This document shows positions 17,339 to 29,543 of a stretch of 64,000 nt of DNA, piece by piece (positions within the stretch are counted from its first letter, which is position 1; the number at the start of each line of letters is the position of its first letter). The translations under genes and the position numbers were made by a program. The notes under the pieces were generated by a model that searched no databases, had not been told where the DNA came from, and saw only the letters and a program-made list of their open reading frames with translations. This stretch comes from Chlamydiales bacterium (lineage in GTDB: Bacteria; Chlamydiota; Chlamydiia; Chlamydiales; JAAKFR01): assembly GCA_022601445.1 (NCBI GenBank), contig JAJACP010000001.1, forward strand, positions 263,684 through 327,683, read 5' to 3'.

Positions 17339-18133
17339 GTGAACTATTATTACGAAAAACTGTATACCGCATTCTCAGGAGTGGGTCTGTGGGCTCTGCT
17401 TTTTGCTCGCACTTTTTGGGCCTCGATTAAGCGTCCTCCCTCATGGCCACTCATCCTCGATCAGCTGTATCACATCGGTGTTCTCTCTCTGCCTGTGGTG
17501 GCAATCACCGGATTTTCTACGGGGCTGGTTTTAGCCGCCCAATCGTTTTACCAACTGGGGGATAAGGGGCTCGCAAGCGCCACAGGGCTACTTGTAGGTA
17601 AGGGCATGCTCACGGAAATTGGGCCTGTGCTAACCGCCTTTATGGTCACAGGAAGAGTCGGCTCCTCCATGACGGCTGTGATCGGCACGATGCGGGTCAC
17701 GGAACAGATCGACGCGCTGAGGTCAATGGCGGTCAATCCCCTTCGCTATTTGGTCGCTCCCCGTATTATGAGCTGCATGACCATGCTGCCTGTTTTGACG
17801 ATGTTCAGCGCGGTGATGGGCATTTTTGGGGGCTATCTCATCTCGGTCTATATCTTTGGCATGACCTCCCAGGGCTATTTCGACCCGATGCCGGTCCATG
17901 TGAGCTATTTTGATATCTTGACAGGCATCACCAAAGCGCTTTTCTTTGGGTTTATTATCAGCACTATTGCCTGTTACAAAGGAATGACGACAAGAGGAGG
18001 CGCCGCGGGGGTAGGACGCTCAACAACCACTAGTGTGGTGATCTGCTACTCATACATTCTTGTTGTCAACTTCTTGCTTACAGTGGGGCTTAATGTGGCG
18101 CACATCACTTTAGTCGAGAGGTTTGGATTCTAA
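17339..18133 (+). CDS. mlaE: MlaE-type ABC transporter permease
   Basis: The protein has 264 residues with five or six hydrophobic segments and the MlaE/YrbE family core: GFSTGLVLAAQSFYQL, LLVGKGMLTEIGPVLTAFMVTGRVGSSMTAVIG, and RVTEQIDALRSMAVNPLRYLVAPR. It forms the inner-membrane part of the Mla phospholipid transporter with MlaF and MlaD, which follow directly. The start is GTG at 17339 with only a poorly spaced AAGG, so the exact start is uncertain. The stop overlaps the mlaF ATG by one base. In chlamydiae, Mla has been linked to lipid asymmetry or host lipid uptake; direction is not settled here. Confidence 0.92.
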   Translation: MNYYYEKLYTAFSGVGLWALLFARTFWASIKRPPSWPLILDQLYHIGVLSLPVVAITGFSTGLVLAAQSFYQLGDKGLASATGLLVGKGMLTEIGPVLTAFMVTGRVGSSMTAVIGTMRVTEQIDALRSMAVNPLRYLVAPRIMSCMTMLPVLTMFSAVMGIFGGYLISVYIFGMTSQGYFDPMPVHVSYFDILTGITKALFFGFIISTIACYKGMTTRGGAAGVGRSTTTSVVICYSYILVVNFLLTVGLNVAHITLVERFGF

Positions 18134-18882
18134 TGATTGAAGTGGAAAATCTTTGGAAAAGCTACAATGGAACCACTGTCCTCAAAGGGCTTGACCTGAA
18201 GGTAGAGACAGGGGAAACCCTAGTTATTTTAGGTCAATCGGGCTGTGGAAAGAGTGTATTGCTCAGGCAAATCTTAGGTTTGGAACGTCCTGATAAAGGT
18301 AGAGTGAGTGTTGATGGAGTTTGCATCTCCGAGCTCAAGGAAAGCAAGCTCTACATGGCCATTCGTGAAATGGGCATGCTCTTCCAAGCGGCTGCTCTTT
18401 TTGATTCACTGACAGTTGGCGAAAATACCGCCTTTTATCTGAGACAACACAATCACCATTCGGAGAAAGAGATCCAAGATTTGGTAGCTGAAGCGCTACA
18501 TATGGTCGGGCTCGGTGGAAAAGAAGAGGCAATGCCCTCGGATCTGTCAGGAGGGATGCGGAAGCGGGCCGCTCTAGCTCGACTGATTGTCTACAGGCCG
18601 AAGCTCTTACTTTATGATGAGCCGACAACGGGTCTCGACCCGATCACAGCCATGCAAATCAACGATCTGATCTTAAAAACGCAACGGGAACTGAATGCCA
18701 CGAGTATTGTGGTGACGCACGATATCTGCTCAGCCTTTCATGTTGCCGACAGGATTGCCTTGAATCATGGGGGAAAAATCGTCTATATCGCAACAAAGAG
18801 TGAATTCGTTAAAATAGAGGATCCGCTTGTGCAAACGTTTTTGAAAAACTCGATACCGAATGGGGATTTATTCAATGGGTGA
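18133..18882 (+). CDS. mlaF: MlaF-type ABC transporter ATPase
   Basis: The protein has 249 residues with Walker A GQSGCGKS (about 34-41), a signature LSGGMRKRAALARL and Walker B KLLLYDEPTTGLDP, then the switch histidine in VVTHD. The LSGGM signature and the ALFDSLTVGENTAF Q-loop region are typical of the MlaF/Ttg2A subgroup. It powers the MlaE permease; the MCE partner MlaD follows. Start and stop overlap both neighbours, so the three genes form one translationally coupled operon. Confidence 0.92.
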   Translation: MIEVENLWKSYNGTTVLKGLDLKVETGETLVILGQSGCGKSVLLRQILGLERPDKGRVSVDGVCISELKESKLYMAIREMGMLFQAAALFDSLTVGENTAFYLRQHNHHSEKEIQDLVAEALHMVGLGGKEEAMPSDLSGGMRKRAALARLIVYRPKLLLYDEPTTGLDPITAMQINDLILKTQRELNATSIVVTHDICSAFHVADRIALNHGGKIVYIATKSEFVKIEDPLVQTFLKNSIPNGDLFNG

Positions 18883-19960
18883 CCGGATCAAGGCCTTTTG
18901 GCTGGGTATTTTTATTATTGTGGGCATTGTTCTAACAGCGTGGCTGATCCTCTTTCTCAAGCCTTCTGTTGGCGATGGAAGGCTGACACTCACCGTCCGC
19001 TTTTCTAACATCGACAAAGTGGAATCGGGAACAAGAGTCACCTTTGCGGGCAAGCCCGTTGGAGAGGTCTATAAAATCATTGAAGTCCCCCACCCACGTG
19101 AGAGCCCCTCAGATGAGTTTGGCAACCTCTATATCTACGAGCTCACCTTGAAAGTGGACTCCACGGTCCACGTCTACTCTTACGATGAGATTGTTTTTGC
19201 TACTTCCGGGCTGCTGGGAGAAAAATCCATCGCCATTGTGCCTAAAGCGGCTCCTCCCGGCGCTCCTCCGCCACAAGAGGTGACCCAAGAGGTGCTCTTT
19301 GCCAGATCAACAGACAAACTGGATCAAATCCTCCACCAAATCTCAGGTGTGTCTGATTCCCTGACAGACACCATGGAAGGAGTGAACACTTTCCTAGCCG
19401 TGAATACAAACGATTTCAATCAAACACTCAAGTCTATTTCTGGCGCTGCCGATCAGGTGAAAGTCTTTGTCGCCGACGTGAATGACCAGAAAGTGGTCAA
19501 TCAGATCAATGAAGGACTTGCCAGCATCCATCAAATCACAAATGGTGAAGGCACAATCGGCAAGCTCATCCACAGTGACTCGCTTTATCTGCAGCTATCG
19601 GGACTGATGTGCAAGGTAGATACACTCCTCAATGACATCAACCATTATGGTCTTCTTTTTCAATATGATAAAGGTTGGCAACGGACCCGAACTGCGCGTA
19701 TGAACCAGATGAAAAAGCTCTGCAGCCCCTGTGATTTCTACAACTACTTTGATCATGAAGTGTGTGAGATTTCTGTGACCATGAATCGGTTAGGGCAAGT
19801 GATACAAACAATGGAGTGCCGCGAGATCCCTGTTCAGAGTGAATGCTTTGCTGAGGGAGTACGGAGATTAATGAGTCAAGTCGAGTGTTTACAGGACTCT
19901 CTAAAAACCTATACAGAAATGCTCACCGGCACGTATTGTCAGGAATGTTATTGTCAGTAG
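18875..19960 (+). CDS. mlaD: MlaD-type MCE-domain lipid-binding protein
   Basis: I start the gene at the ATG at 18875 ([11 protein letters not shown]), which has GGGGA eight bases upstream and overlaps mlaF by 8 bp; an ATG five codons earlier also exists. One N-terminal membrane anchor (about 7-28) precedes an MCE domain (about 35-130; [26 protein letters not shown]). A long helical region follows. MlaD forms a periplasmic hexamer that passes phospholipid to or from MlaFE. At 361 residues it is longer than E. coli MlaD (183). The extra C-terminus is unusually cysteine-rich: about ten cysteines, ending CQECYCQ. That suggests disulfide links in the envelope, a chlamydial habit. Confidence 0.88.
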   Translation: MGDRIKAFWLGIFIIVGIVLTAWLILFLKPSVGDGRLTLTVRFSNIDKVESGTRVTFAGKPVGEVYKIIEVPHPRESPSDEFGNLYIYELTLKVDSTVHVYSYDEIVFATSGLLGEKSIAIVPKAAPPGAPPPQEVTQEVLFARSTDKLDQILHQISGVSDSLTDTMEGVNTFLAVNTNDFNQTLKSISGAADQVKVFVADVNDQKVVNQINEGLASIHQITNGEGTIGKLIHSDSLYLQLSGLMCKVDTLLNDINHYGLLFQYDKGWQRTRTARMNQMKKLCSPCDFYNYFDHEVCEISVTMNRLGQVIQTMECREIPVQSECFAEGVRRLMSQVECLQDSLKTYTEMLTGTYCQECYCQ

Positions 19961-19970
19961 TGAGGAGCTC

Positions 19971-20540
19971 ATGGATACGATTCCCTATTCCCATTTAGAG
20001 AAGGGAACTTTTTTAATAGCCACGCCGGATGTTGAGTCGGGCATCTTTTTTCGCGGTGTTTTGCTCCTTTGCGAGCACAGCCCCAATGGGTCCTTTGGGC
20101 TGGTCATCAATAAGAGTCTTGAGCTCGAGTTACCCGAGGAAATTTTGACCATTGAGCAACTCAGTAATCCCCACGTCGACGTGCGTGCTGGAGGTCCTGT
20201 TCAGACCAATCAGATGATGCTATTGCACTCATCAGACAAAATTCCCGAGCAGACAATTGAGATCTGCGAGGGCGTTTATTTGGGTGGAGATCTGCAATTT
20301 TTGCAGGAGGCAGTGACCAATCAGTCGGGACCGACACTGCGTCTCTGTTTTGGGTATGCAGGTTGGCAGGCGGGTCAGTTGGAAAGAGAGTTTTTGGATG
20401 GGGGTTGGTATATCTGTCCAGCTTCGGCAAAGCATATCTTTGAGACGCCTCCGGAGAAGTTGTGGCAGGAGCTACTGCGTGAGCTTGGCGGCAAGTACGC
20501 GACCCTCTCTATGATCCCCGAAGACTTATCTCTTAATTAG
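19971..20540 (+). CDS. YqgE/AlgH family protein
   Basis: This 189-residue protein has the AlgH/DUF179 pattern: [42 protein letters not shown] at the N-terminus, [14 protein letters not shown], and a later [24 protein letters not shown]. The biochemical role is not established; AlgH was first linked to alginate regulation in Pseudomonas. GAGGAGC lies ahead of the ATG, 10 bp after mlaD, so it may be the last gene of the mla operon. No membrane segment is present. Confidence 0.9.
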   Translation: MDTIPYSHLEKGTFLIATPDVESGIFFRGVLLLCEHSPNGSFGLVINKSLELELPEEILTIEQLSNPHVDVRAGGPVQTNQMMLLHSSDKIPEQTIEICEGVYLGGDLQFLQEAVTNQSGPTLRLCFGYAGWQAGQLEREFLDGGWYICPASAKHIFETPPEKLWQELLRELGGKYATLSMIPEDLSLN

Positions 20541-20556
20541 CTTTTCTTGTGCCAGA

Positions 20557-20776
20557 AGAGTGCGGAAGATCAACCGTTCCCACCCCTTTAATCTTCCTCT
20601 ACCCTTCCGAACGTCTACAACAACAGGGAATGGATTTTGGGTTGGGAACAGCTGAGATTGCGTGAGATTTTTGTGGAGAAGAGGTTAGCGGAGCCGAAGG
20701 GAATGGCCACCGGCCCTTTACGAGGCGATGATGACTTCTTATCTGCAAAAAGAGTGCGGAAGATCAACTGTTCCCA
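20557..20776. repeat. Pair of 26-bp direct repeats flanking a palindromic element
   Basis: Copies at 20557-20582 and 20751-20776 differ at one base (CCG versus CTG in the middle). Each begins AGAGTGCGGAAGATCAAC and ends GTTCCCA. The second copy runs into the right arm of the inverted repeat at 20768-20793. This 220-bp unit fills most of the 318-bp gap between algH and rpsI, which holds no convincing gene. A dispersed non-coding element is likely; I cannot check other copies. Confidence 0.8.
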
Positions 20777-20793
20777 ACCCAAAATCCATTCCC
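20626..20793. repeat. Long inverted repeat (26-bp perfect arms), possible miniature mobile element
   Basis: The arm at 20626-20651 (starting GGGAATGGATTTTGGG) is the exact reverse complement of 20768-20793. About 116 bp lies between the arms. Because of the symmetry, short frames on both strands encode similar peptides, which are not real genes. The size and arms resemble a MITE or a REP-like palindrome. No target-site duplication is obvious. Confidence 0.8.
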
Positions 20794-20801
20794 AAAAAAA
20801 A

Positions 20802-20827
20802 GCCCTTTTGACCGAAGTCAAAAGGGC
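20802..20827 (-). terminator. Rho-independent terminator of rplM-rpsI
   Basis: A perfect 11-bp stem (GCCCTTTTGAC / GTCAAAAGGGC) with a four-base CGAA loop lies 31 bp past the rpsI stop. Read on the minus strand, the stem is followed by eight T residues, as expected for the end of the ribosomal protein operon. Confidence 0.9.
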
Positions 20828-20858
20828 GGAAACTCCAAGGAAAAGAGGAGGGGGATTC

Positions 20859-21254
20859 TTATCGCTTGGAGAATTGGAAGCTCTTACGCGCCTTCTTGCG
20901 GCCGTATTTCTTACGCTCTTTCTTACGAGGATCACGGGTCAAGTATCCCTCTACCTTCAACTCGTGACGATGGTTGGGGTTTTGCTCCACTAAAGCACGG
21001 GCAATCCCTAAACGGCTAGCCCCTACTTGTCCTTCAACTCCACCACCGCTGACGCGAATGATGATATCGTAGTTCTTCTCTGCATCAATCTTAGAAAGAG
21101 GCAGCATAATTGTATTTCTTTGAATCTCAAGGGGAAAGTATTCTTTGATGTCACGACCGTTGACGTTCACTTTACCGCTACCGGGACGAAGACGGACGCT
21201 GGATACGGAGCGTTTGCGGCGGCCAGTTGCGACATATTCTTCTAGCTTTGTCAT
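20859..21254 (-). CDS. rpsI: 30S ribosomal protein S9
   Basis: The protein has 131 residues with the S9 core ([49 protein letters not shown]) and the typical basic tail [18 protein letters not shown]. Its C-terminal end reaches the P-site tRNA in the ribosome. It lies 10 bp downstream of rplM in the usual rplM-rpsI pair and is followed by a strong terminator. Confidence 0.98.
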   Translation of the reverse strand: MTKLEEYVATGRRKRSVSSVRLRPGSGKVNVNGRDIKEYFPLEIQRNTIMLPLSKIDAEKNYDIIIRVSGGGVEGQVGASRLGIARALVEQNPNHRHELKVEGYLTRDPRKKERKKYGRKKARKSFQFSKR

Positions 21255-21264
21255 GTACTACCTT

Positions 21265-21711
21265 CTAAATTTCAGCTTTAATGGGTTTTTGCGCTTCGTA
21301 AGGATGCTCTTCACCGGCAAAAACACGGAGCTTGCGCAGTTGTTGCTTACCTAGACGAGATTTAGGCATCATTCCTTTAACAGCGTGTGTAATGATGTAT
21401 TCGGGCTTCTTCTCTTTCATGTTGCGAAAGGGAATCTCGCGTAGACCCCCAATGTGCCCTGTATAATAACGGTAAATTTTCTGAGCCTCTTTGGCGCCTG
21501 TGACCTGAATTTTGTCTGCATTCACTACAATCACACCATCACCTGTATCTACATTAGGTGTAAAGGTAGGCTTATGCTTACCACGCAAGATTTTAGCAAT
21601 CTCTGTACAAAAACGGCCGAGGGTTTTCCCAGAGGCATCGAGGATGTACCAACCTTGCTTTGTATCTTCCTTACGGGCCTGAGTGGTTGTCGTTTCTTTC
21701 TTCCGTTCCAT
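21265..21711 (-). CDS. rplM: 50S ribosomal protein L13
   Basis: This 148-residue protein carries L13 motifs: WYILDASGKTLGRFCTEIAKILRGKHKPTFTPNVDTGD, KIYRYYTGHIGGL, and HAVKGMMPKSRLGKQQLRKLRVFAGEEHPYEAQKP. L13 binds 23S rRNA early in 50S assembly. It is the first gene of the rplM-rpsI operon, with a good promoter 31-59 bp upstream of its ATG. Confidence 0.98.
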   Translation of the reverse strand: MERKKETTTTQARKEDTKQGWYILDASGKTLGRFCTEIAKILRGKHKPTFTPNVDTGDGVIVVNADKIQVTGAKEAQKIYRYYTGHIGGLREIPFRNMKEKKPEYIITHAVKGMMPKSRLGKQQLRKLRVFAGEEHPYEAQKPIKAEI

Positions 21712-21741
21712 GATGATGATTCCTTCGGTTTCAAGTCGAAC

Positions 21742-21770
21742 ATCATAAGATTAAGTGTTTTTTTTGCCAA
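21742..21770 (-). promoter_or_regulatory. Promoter of rplM-rpsI
   Basis: On the minus strand TTGGCA (21770-21765) is followed after exactly 17 bp by TATGAT (21747-21742). The predicted start lies about 25 bp ahead of the rplM ATG. The box quality and spacing fit a housekeeping promoter. Confidence 0.65.
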
Positions 21771-21802
21771 CAAGAAATGTAGTCTGTAACAAAAAAACTC
21801 GA

Positions 21803-22216
21803 TTAGATAGCTCCCTGTTTAAGGATGTAAATCGCGACCAAAACGGCAATCAAAAATATTCCTGTCAATCCATGAAAAACCTGGTAAACCAAACGGGAAC
21901 GACGCTTTCCTTGAGCGATCCAACACCCACAAATGCTATCGCAGATGATCAGGAAAAAGGCGAAGGTGAGCTTGAGATGGAGCCAAGGCGCTTTCCAATT
22001 GGTATCCTTTAAAAATAGAAGACAGAGCCCAAAGGCCACTGCCAAAACCATGGAGGGAAGGTCAATAAAAAAATAAATGCGCTTATTGATCCGGTTCATC
22101 GCCTGAAAAAGGGTATCGGACTCTTTGGCCTGATACCCGAGCATGCGGGTGAGCATCAGAAGCGAGCCGATCCAGATAAAGACAAAAAGGACGTGAAAAA
22201 GTTTTAAAATAGCCAT
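21803..22216 (-). CDS. hemJ: HemJ-like membrane protein (CopD/UPF0093 family)
   Basis: The protein has 137 residues with four hydrophobic helices: 3-21, 50-68, 78-98 and 112-133. The start AILKLFHVLFVFIWIGSLLMLTRML carries the family histidine. A Trp-Leu-His-Leu-Lys segment (APWLHLKLTF) and an FHGLTG segment also match. HemJ is the quinone-linked protoporphyrinogen IX oxidase that performs the penultimate step of haem synthesis in many bacteria lacking HemG or HemY. A generic CopD-domain protein is the alternative. It is transcribed away from miaB. Confidence 0.65.
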   Translation of the reverse strand: MAILKLFHVLFVFIWIGSLLMLTRMLGYQAKESDTLFQAMNRINKRIYFFIDLPSMVLAVAFGLCLLFLKDTNWKAPWLHLKLTFAFFLIICDSICGCWIAQGKRRSRLVYQVFHGLTGIFLIAVLVAIYILKQGAI

Positions 22217-22259
22217 ATGAATTGAAATCTCAAAGTGTTTTTGGTAGCATACTCGCCTT

Positions 22260-23576
22260 ATGAAAAAAGATCCAAAAACATTTTACATGCGCACCTATGG
22301 GTGCCAAATGAATGAACTCGATACCGAGGTGATGGCAGGCATTTTAGCCAAACGGGGCTTAACGGCTACCGAAGATGAAAATCAGGCAGACCTACTCATT
22401 TTCAATACGTGCTCGATCCGCGACCTGGCCGAAAGAAAGGTGATGGGTAAGCTGGGACAGCTTGGGCGGCGCAAAAAACGGGACCGGATTATTGGGGTGA
22501 CAGGGTGCATGGCCAACGCCAAAAAAGAGGGTCTTTTCCAAAAACTCCCTCATGTTGATTTTGTGCTGGGAACAAACAACATTCACGATCTAGACGGGGT
22601 GCTCGATGAAGTTCTGCATACAGGCACGCAAGCGGTGCGCACCGATGAAGAGTTTTTTCAAGAGCTCGACTATACCGCTGCCAAAAGAATGGATAAATAC
22701 AAGGCCTACGTCTCGATTATCCGCGGCTGCGATAAATACTGCACCTACTGTGTGGTTCCCTATACGCGTGGTCCTGAGGTTTCACGCCATCCCGATCATA
22801 TCGTCGAAGAGTGCCGCCATCTGGTGGGCGAAGGGACCCAAGAGATCACGCTGCTGGGCCAAAATGTCAACAGCTATGGGAAGGATCAGGCGGAGTGGAA
22901 CACCCTTTTTCACGACCTTCTCTACAAACTCGACAAAATCGAAGGGCTGAAGCGAGTCCGCTTTCTGACTAGCCACCCGGTCGATATCACGCGTGAGTTG
23001 ATGGAGGCAGTGCGTGATCTTCCCAGTCTCTGCGAGCACGTGCATTTCCCCCTTCAGGCTGGCTCGAGCCGCGTTTTGCGCAAAATGCACCGGATCTATA
23101 CGAAAGAAGAGTATATGGAAAAGGTCGCCCTTCTACGTAGCTTAGTGCCAGGCGTCGCTCTTGGAACCGATATGATTGTCGGCTTCCCCACTGAGACTGA
23201 AGAGGAGTTTGAAGAGACGATGGAGGCCATGCGCCAGGTGCGCTATAGTAATGCGTTTCTTTACACCTATAGTCCTCGTAAAGGCACGCCTGCCAAGAGA
23301 TGGGCCGATGATGTCCCGGAAGAGGTAAAGACTGACAGGCATCAACGCCTGCTGGCTCTCCATAACCAAATCGCAGCTGAGCTGATGAGTGAGATGCTAG
23401 GCAAAGAGGTTGAGGTGCTAGTGGAAAGGCGGAATCGAGACCAAAAGCACCTCAAGGGGCTCACGCGCTGCTGGCGCAATGTCATTTTTGAAGGTGAAGA
23501 CGCTCTGATTGGCACGCTTCAAAAAGTCACTTTACAGAGTTTTACGCATAACACTTTTATAGGAAAAATGTTATGA
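22260..23576 (+). CDS. miaB: tRNA-2-methylthio-N6-dimethylallyladenosine synthase
   Basis: MiaB is a radical-SAM methylthiotransferase that adds the 2-methylthio group to i6A37 of tRNAs reading UNN codons. All three regions are present in 438 residues. The N-terminal MTTase domain has YGCQMNELDTE, FNTCSIRD and GVTGCMA (three cysteines for one cluster). The radical-SAM CDKYCTYC motif lies in IIRGCDKYCTYCVVPYTRG. A TRAM domain lies at about 370-438. The RGPEVSR following the SAM cysteines favours MiaB over RimO. Length is normal. Confidence 0.95.
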   Translation: MKKDPKTFYMRTYGCQMNELDTEVMAGILAKRGLTATEDENQADLLIFNTCSIRDLAERKVMGKLGQLGRRKKRDRIIGVTGCMANAKKEGLFQKLPHVDFVLGTNNIHDLDGVLDEVLHTGTQAVRTDEEFFQELDYTAAKRMDKYKAYVSIIRGCDKYCTYCVVPYTRGPEVSRHPDHIVEECRHLVGEGTQEITLLGQNVNSYGKDQAEWNTLFHDLLYKLDKIEGLKRVRFLTSHPVDITRELMEAVRDLPSLCEHVHFPLQAGSSRVLRKMHRIYTKEEYMEKVALLRSLVPGVALGTDMIVGFPTETEEEFEETMEAMRQVRYSNAFLYTYSPRKGTPAKRWADDVPEEVKTDRHQRLLALHNQIAAELMSEMLGKEVEVLVERRNRDQKHLKGLTRCWRNVIFEGEDALIGTLQKVTLQSFTHNTFIGKML

Positions 23577-23583
23577 TTCTCCT

Positions 23584-28597
<5,014 letters not shown>

Positions 28598-28598
28598 A

Positions 28599-29462
28599 CT
28601 ATCCTCTAATACATTGATTTAGATACTCTTGTGCAGCCAAAACAGAGCGACTAAAGGCGTACTCACTTTGTGCCAAGTCGATGATCTTCTGTCCCAGTGA
28701 AAGCTCTCCCTGTGCAACAGCTTCATGGACATACTCATTCACATCGCCTCGTGCAACGTGCGCTCTGTTTTCAACGATCTTTTGCAAATAGTGAAGCACA
28801 AGGGAATCCTTTTTCTCATCCTTTGCAAGAAAAATCAAGACTTTATATAGGCTGCCATCTTTTGGATTCCGGCTGAGCGCTTCTGTCAAGCAGACAAATG
28901 CCTCCTTTTGGTAGAGCCCTCTCTCTTTTGTTGAGGAGGTGTATTGAGAGAGACGCAAGTAGAGAATTCCCCGCGTTTTGTAGGCCAAAAACGTCTCCCC
29001 AAGAAATGGGTAGGCGTTGTAGAAGCGGACAAAAAAATCTTCAAACTTTCCTAAGTTGGCCCAGGCTGTTGCAATCAAAAAATTTAAATGCATCCATTCA
29101 GGGTGAGCATCAGCTTTTTGACCATAGCTGGCAAGCAACTCCTCTGCTAAGCGGATTGGATCGCTCCCTCCCCCCTCTATGTACATCTGAAGGGCCTCCT
29201 CATACACTTTTTTTTCTTCTGCACAGAGCTCGGGGGCCTCTGTTCGATCCACAGCTTTGAGAGCCATCACAAAATGCTCAAAGGCCCGATTCATTTCTTG
29301 ATCCGCGCAAAACGCACACGCAAGTGCGTAGTGCAGCTCACTTCTGACGCTCCTTTCTGTAGCCTTGTTGAGCTCTTTTTGGCAAGTAGCCAGCGTCTCT
29401 TTAATGTCTGGAGTGGCGAGAAAAAGCGGTGTGAATAAGATCAAATTGAACATAAAGCTCAT
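28599..29462 (-). CDS. Helical-repeat protein with signal-like N-terminus, unknown function
   Basis: I start this gene at the ATG at 29462 (MSFMFNLILFTPLFLA), giving 287 residues. A TTG nine codons earlier and an ATG three codons later are alternatives. A hydrophobic N-terminus (about 4-17) looks like a signal peptide. The body is helical with TPR-like pairs, for example SELHYALACAFCADQEMNRAFEHFVMALKAV and AFVCLTEALSRNPKDGSLYKVLIFLA. Such repeats bind partner proteins. The stop lies one base before the pkn1 start, so the two are almost certainly co-expressed, and a function with Pkn1 is plausible. No family recognised. Confidence 0.65.
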   Translation of the reverse strand: MSFMFNLILFTPLFLATPDIKETLATCQKELNKATERSVRSELHYALACAFCADQEMNRAFEHFVMALKAVDRTEAPELCAEEKKVYEEALQMYIEGGGSDPIRLAEELLASYGQKADAHPEWMHLNFLIATAWANLGKFEDFFVRFYNAYPFLGETFLAYKTRGILYLRLSQYTSSTKERGLYQKEAFVCLTEALSRNPKDGSLYKVLIFLAKDEKKDSLVLHYLQKIVENRAHVARGDVNEYVHEAVAQGELSLGQKIIDLAQSEYAFSRSVLAAQEYLNQCIRG

Positions 29463-29543
29463 ATGATCAGAAAAAACGCCCTTTGTCAATATTTAAGGAT
29501 CTGATAGGCTTTACTCCTATTTTTATCTAGCATTCAAAGTGAT

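Noticed and set aside
20615-20993. Overlapping open frames on both strands across the palindromic element (about 106 and 118 codons)
   Set aside because: Both arise from the inverted repeat, so each contains near-identical peptides in mirror order, and they run into rpsI on the other strand. Non-coding repeat is the better explanation.
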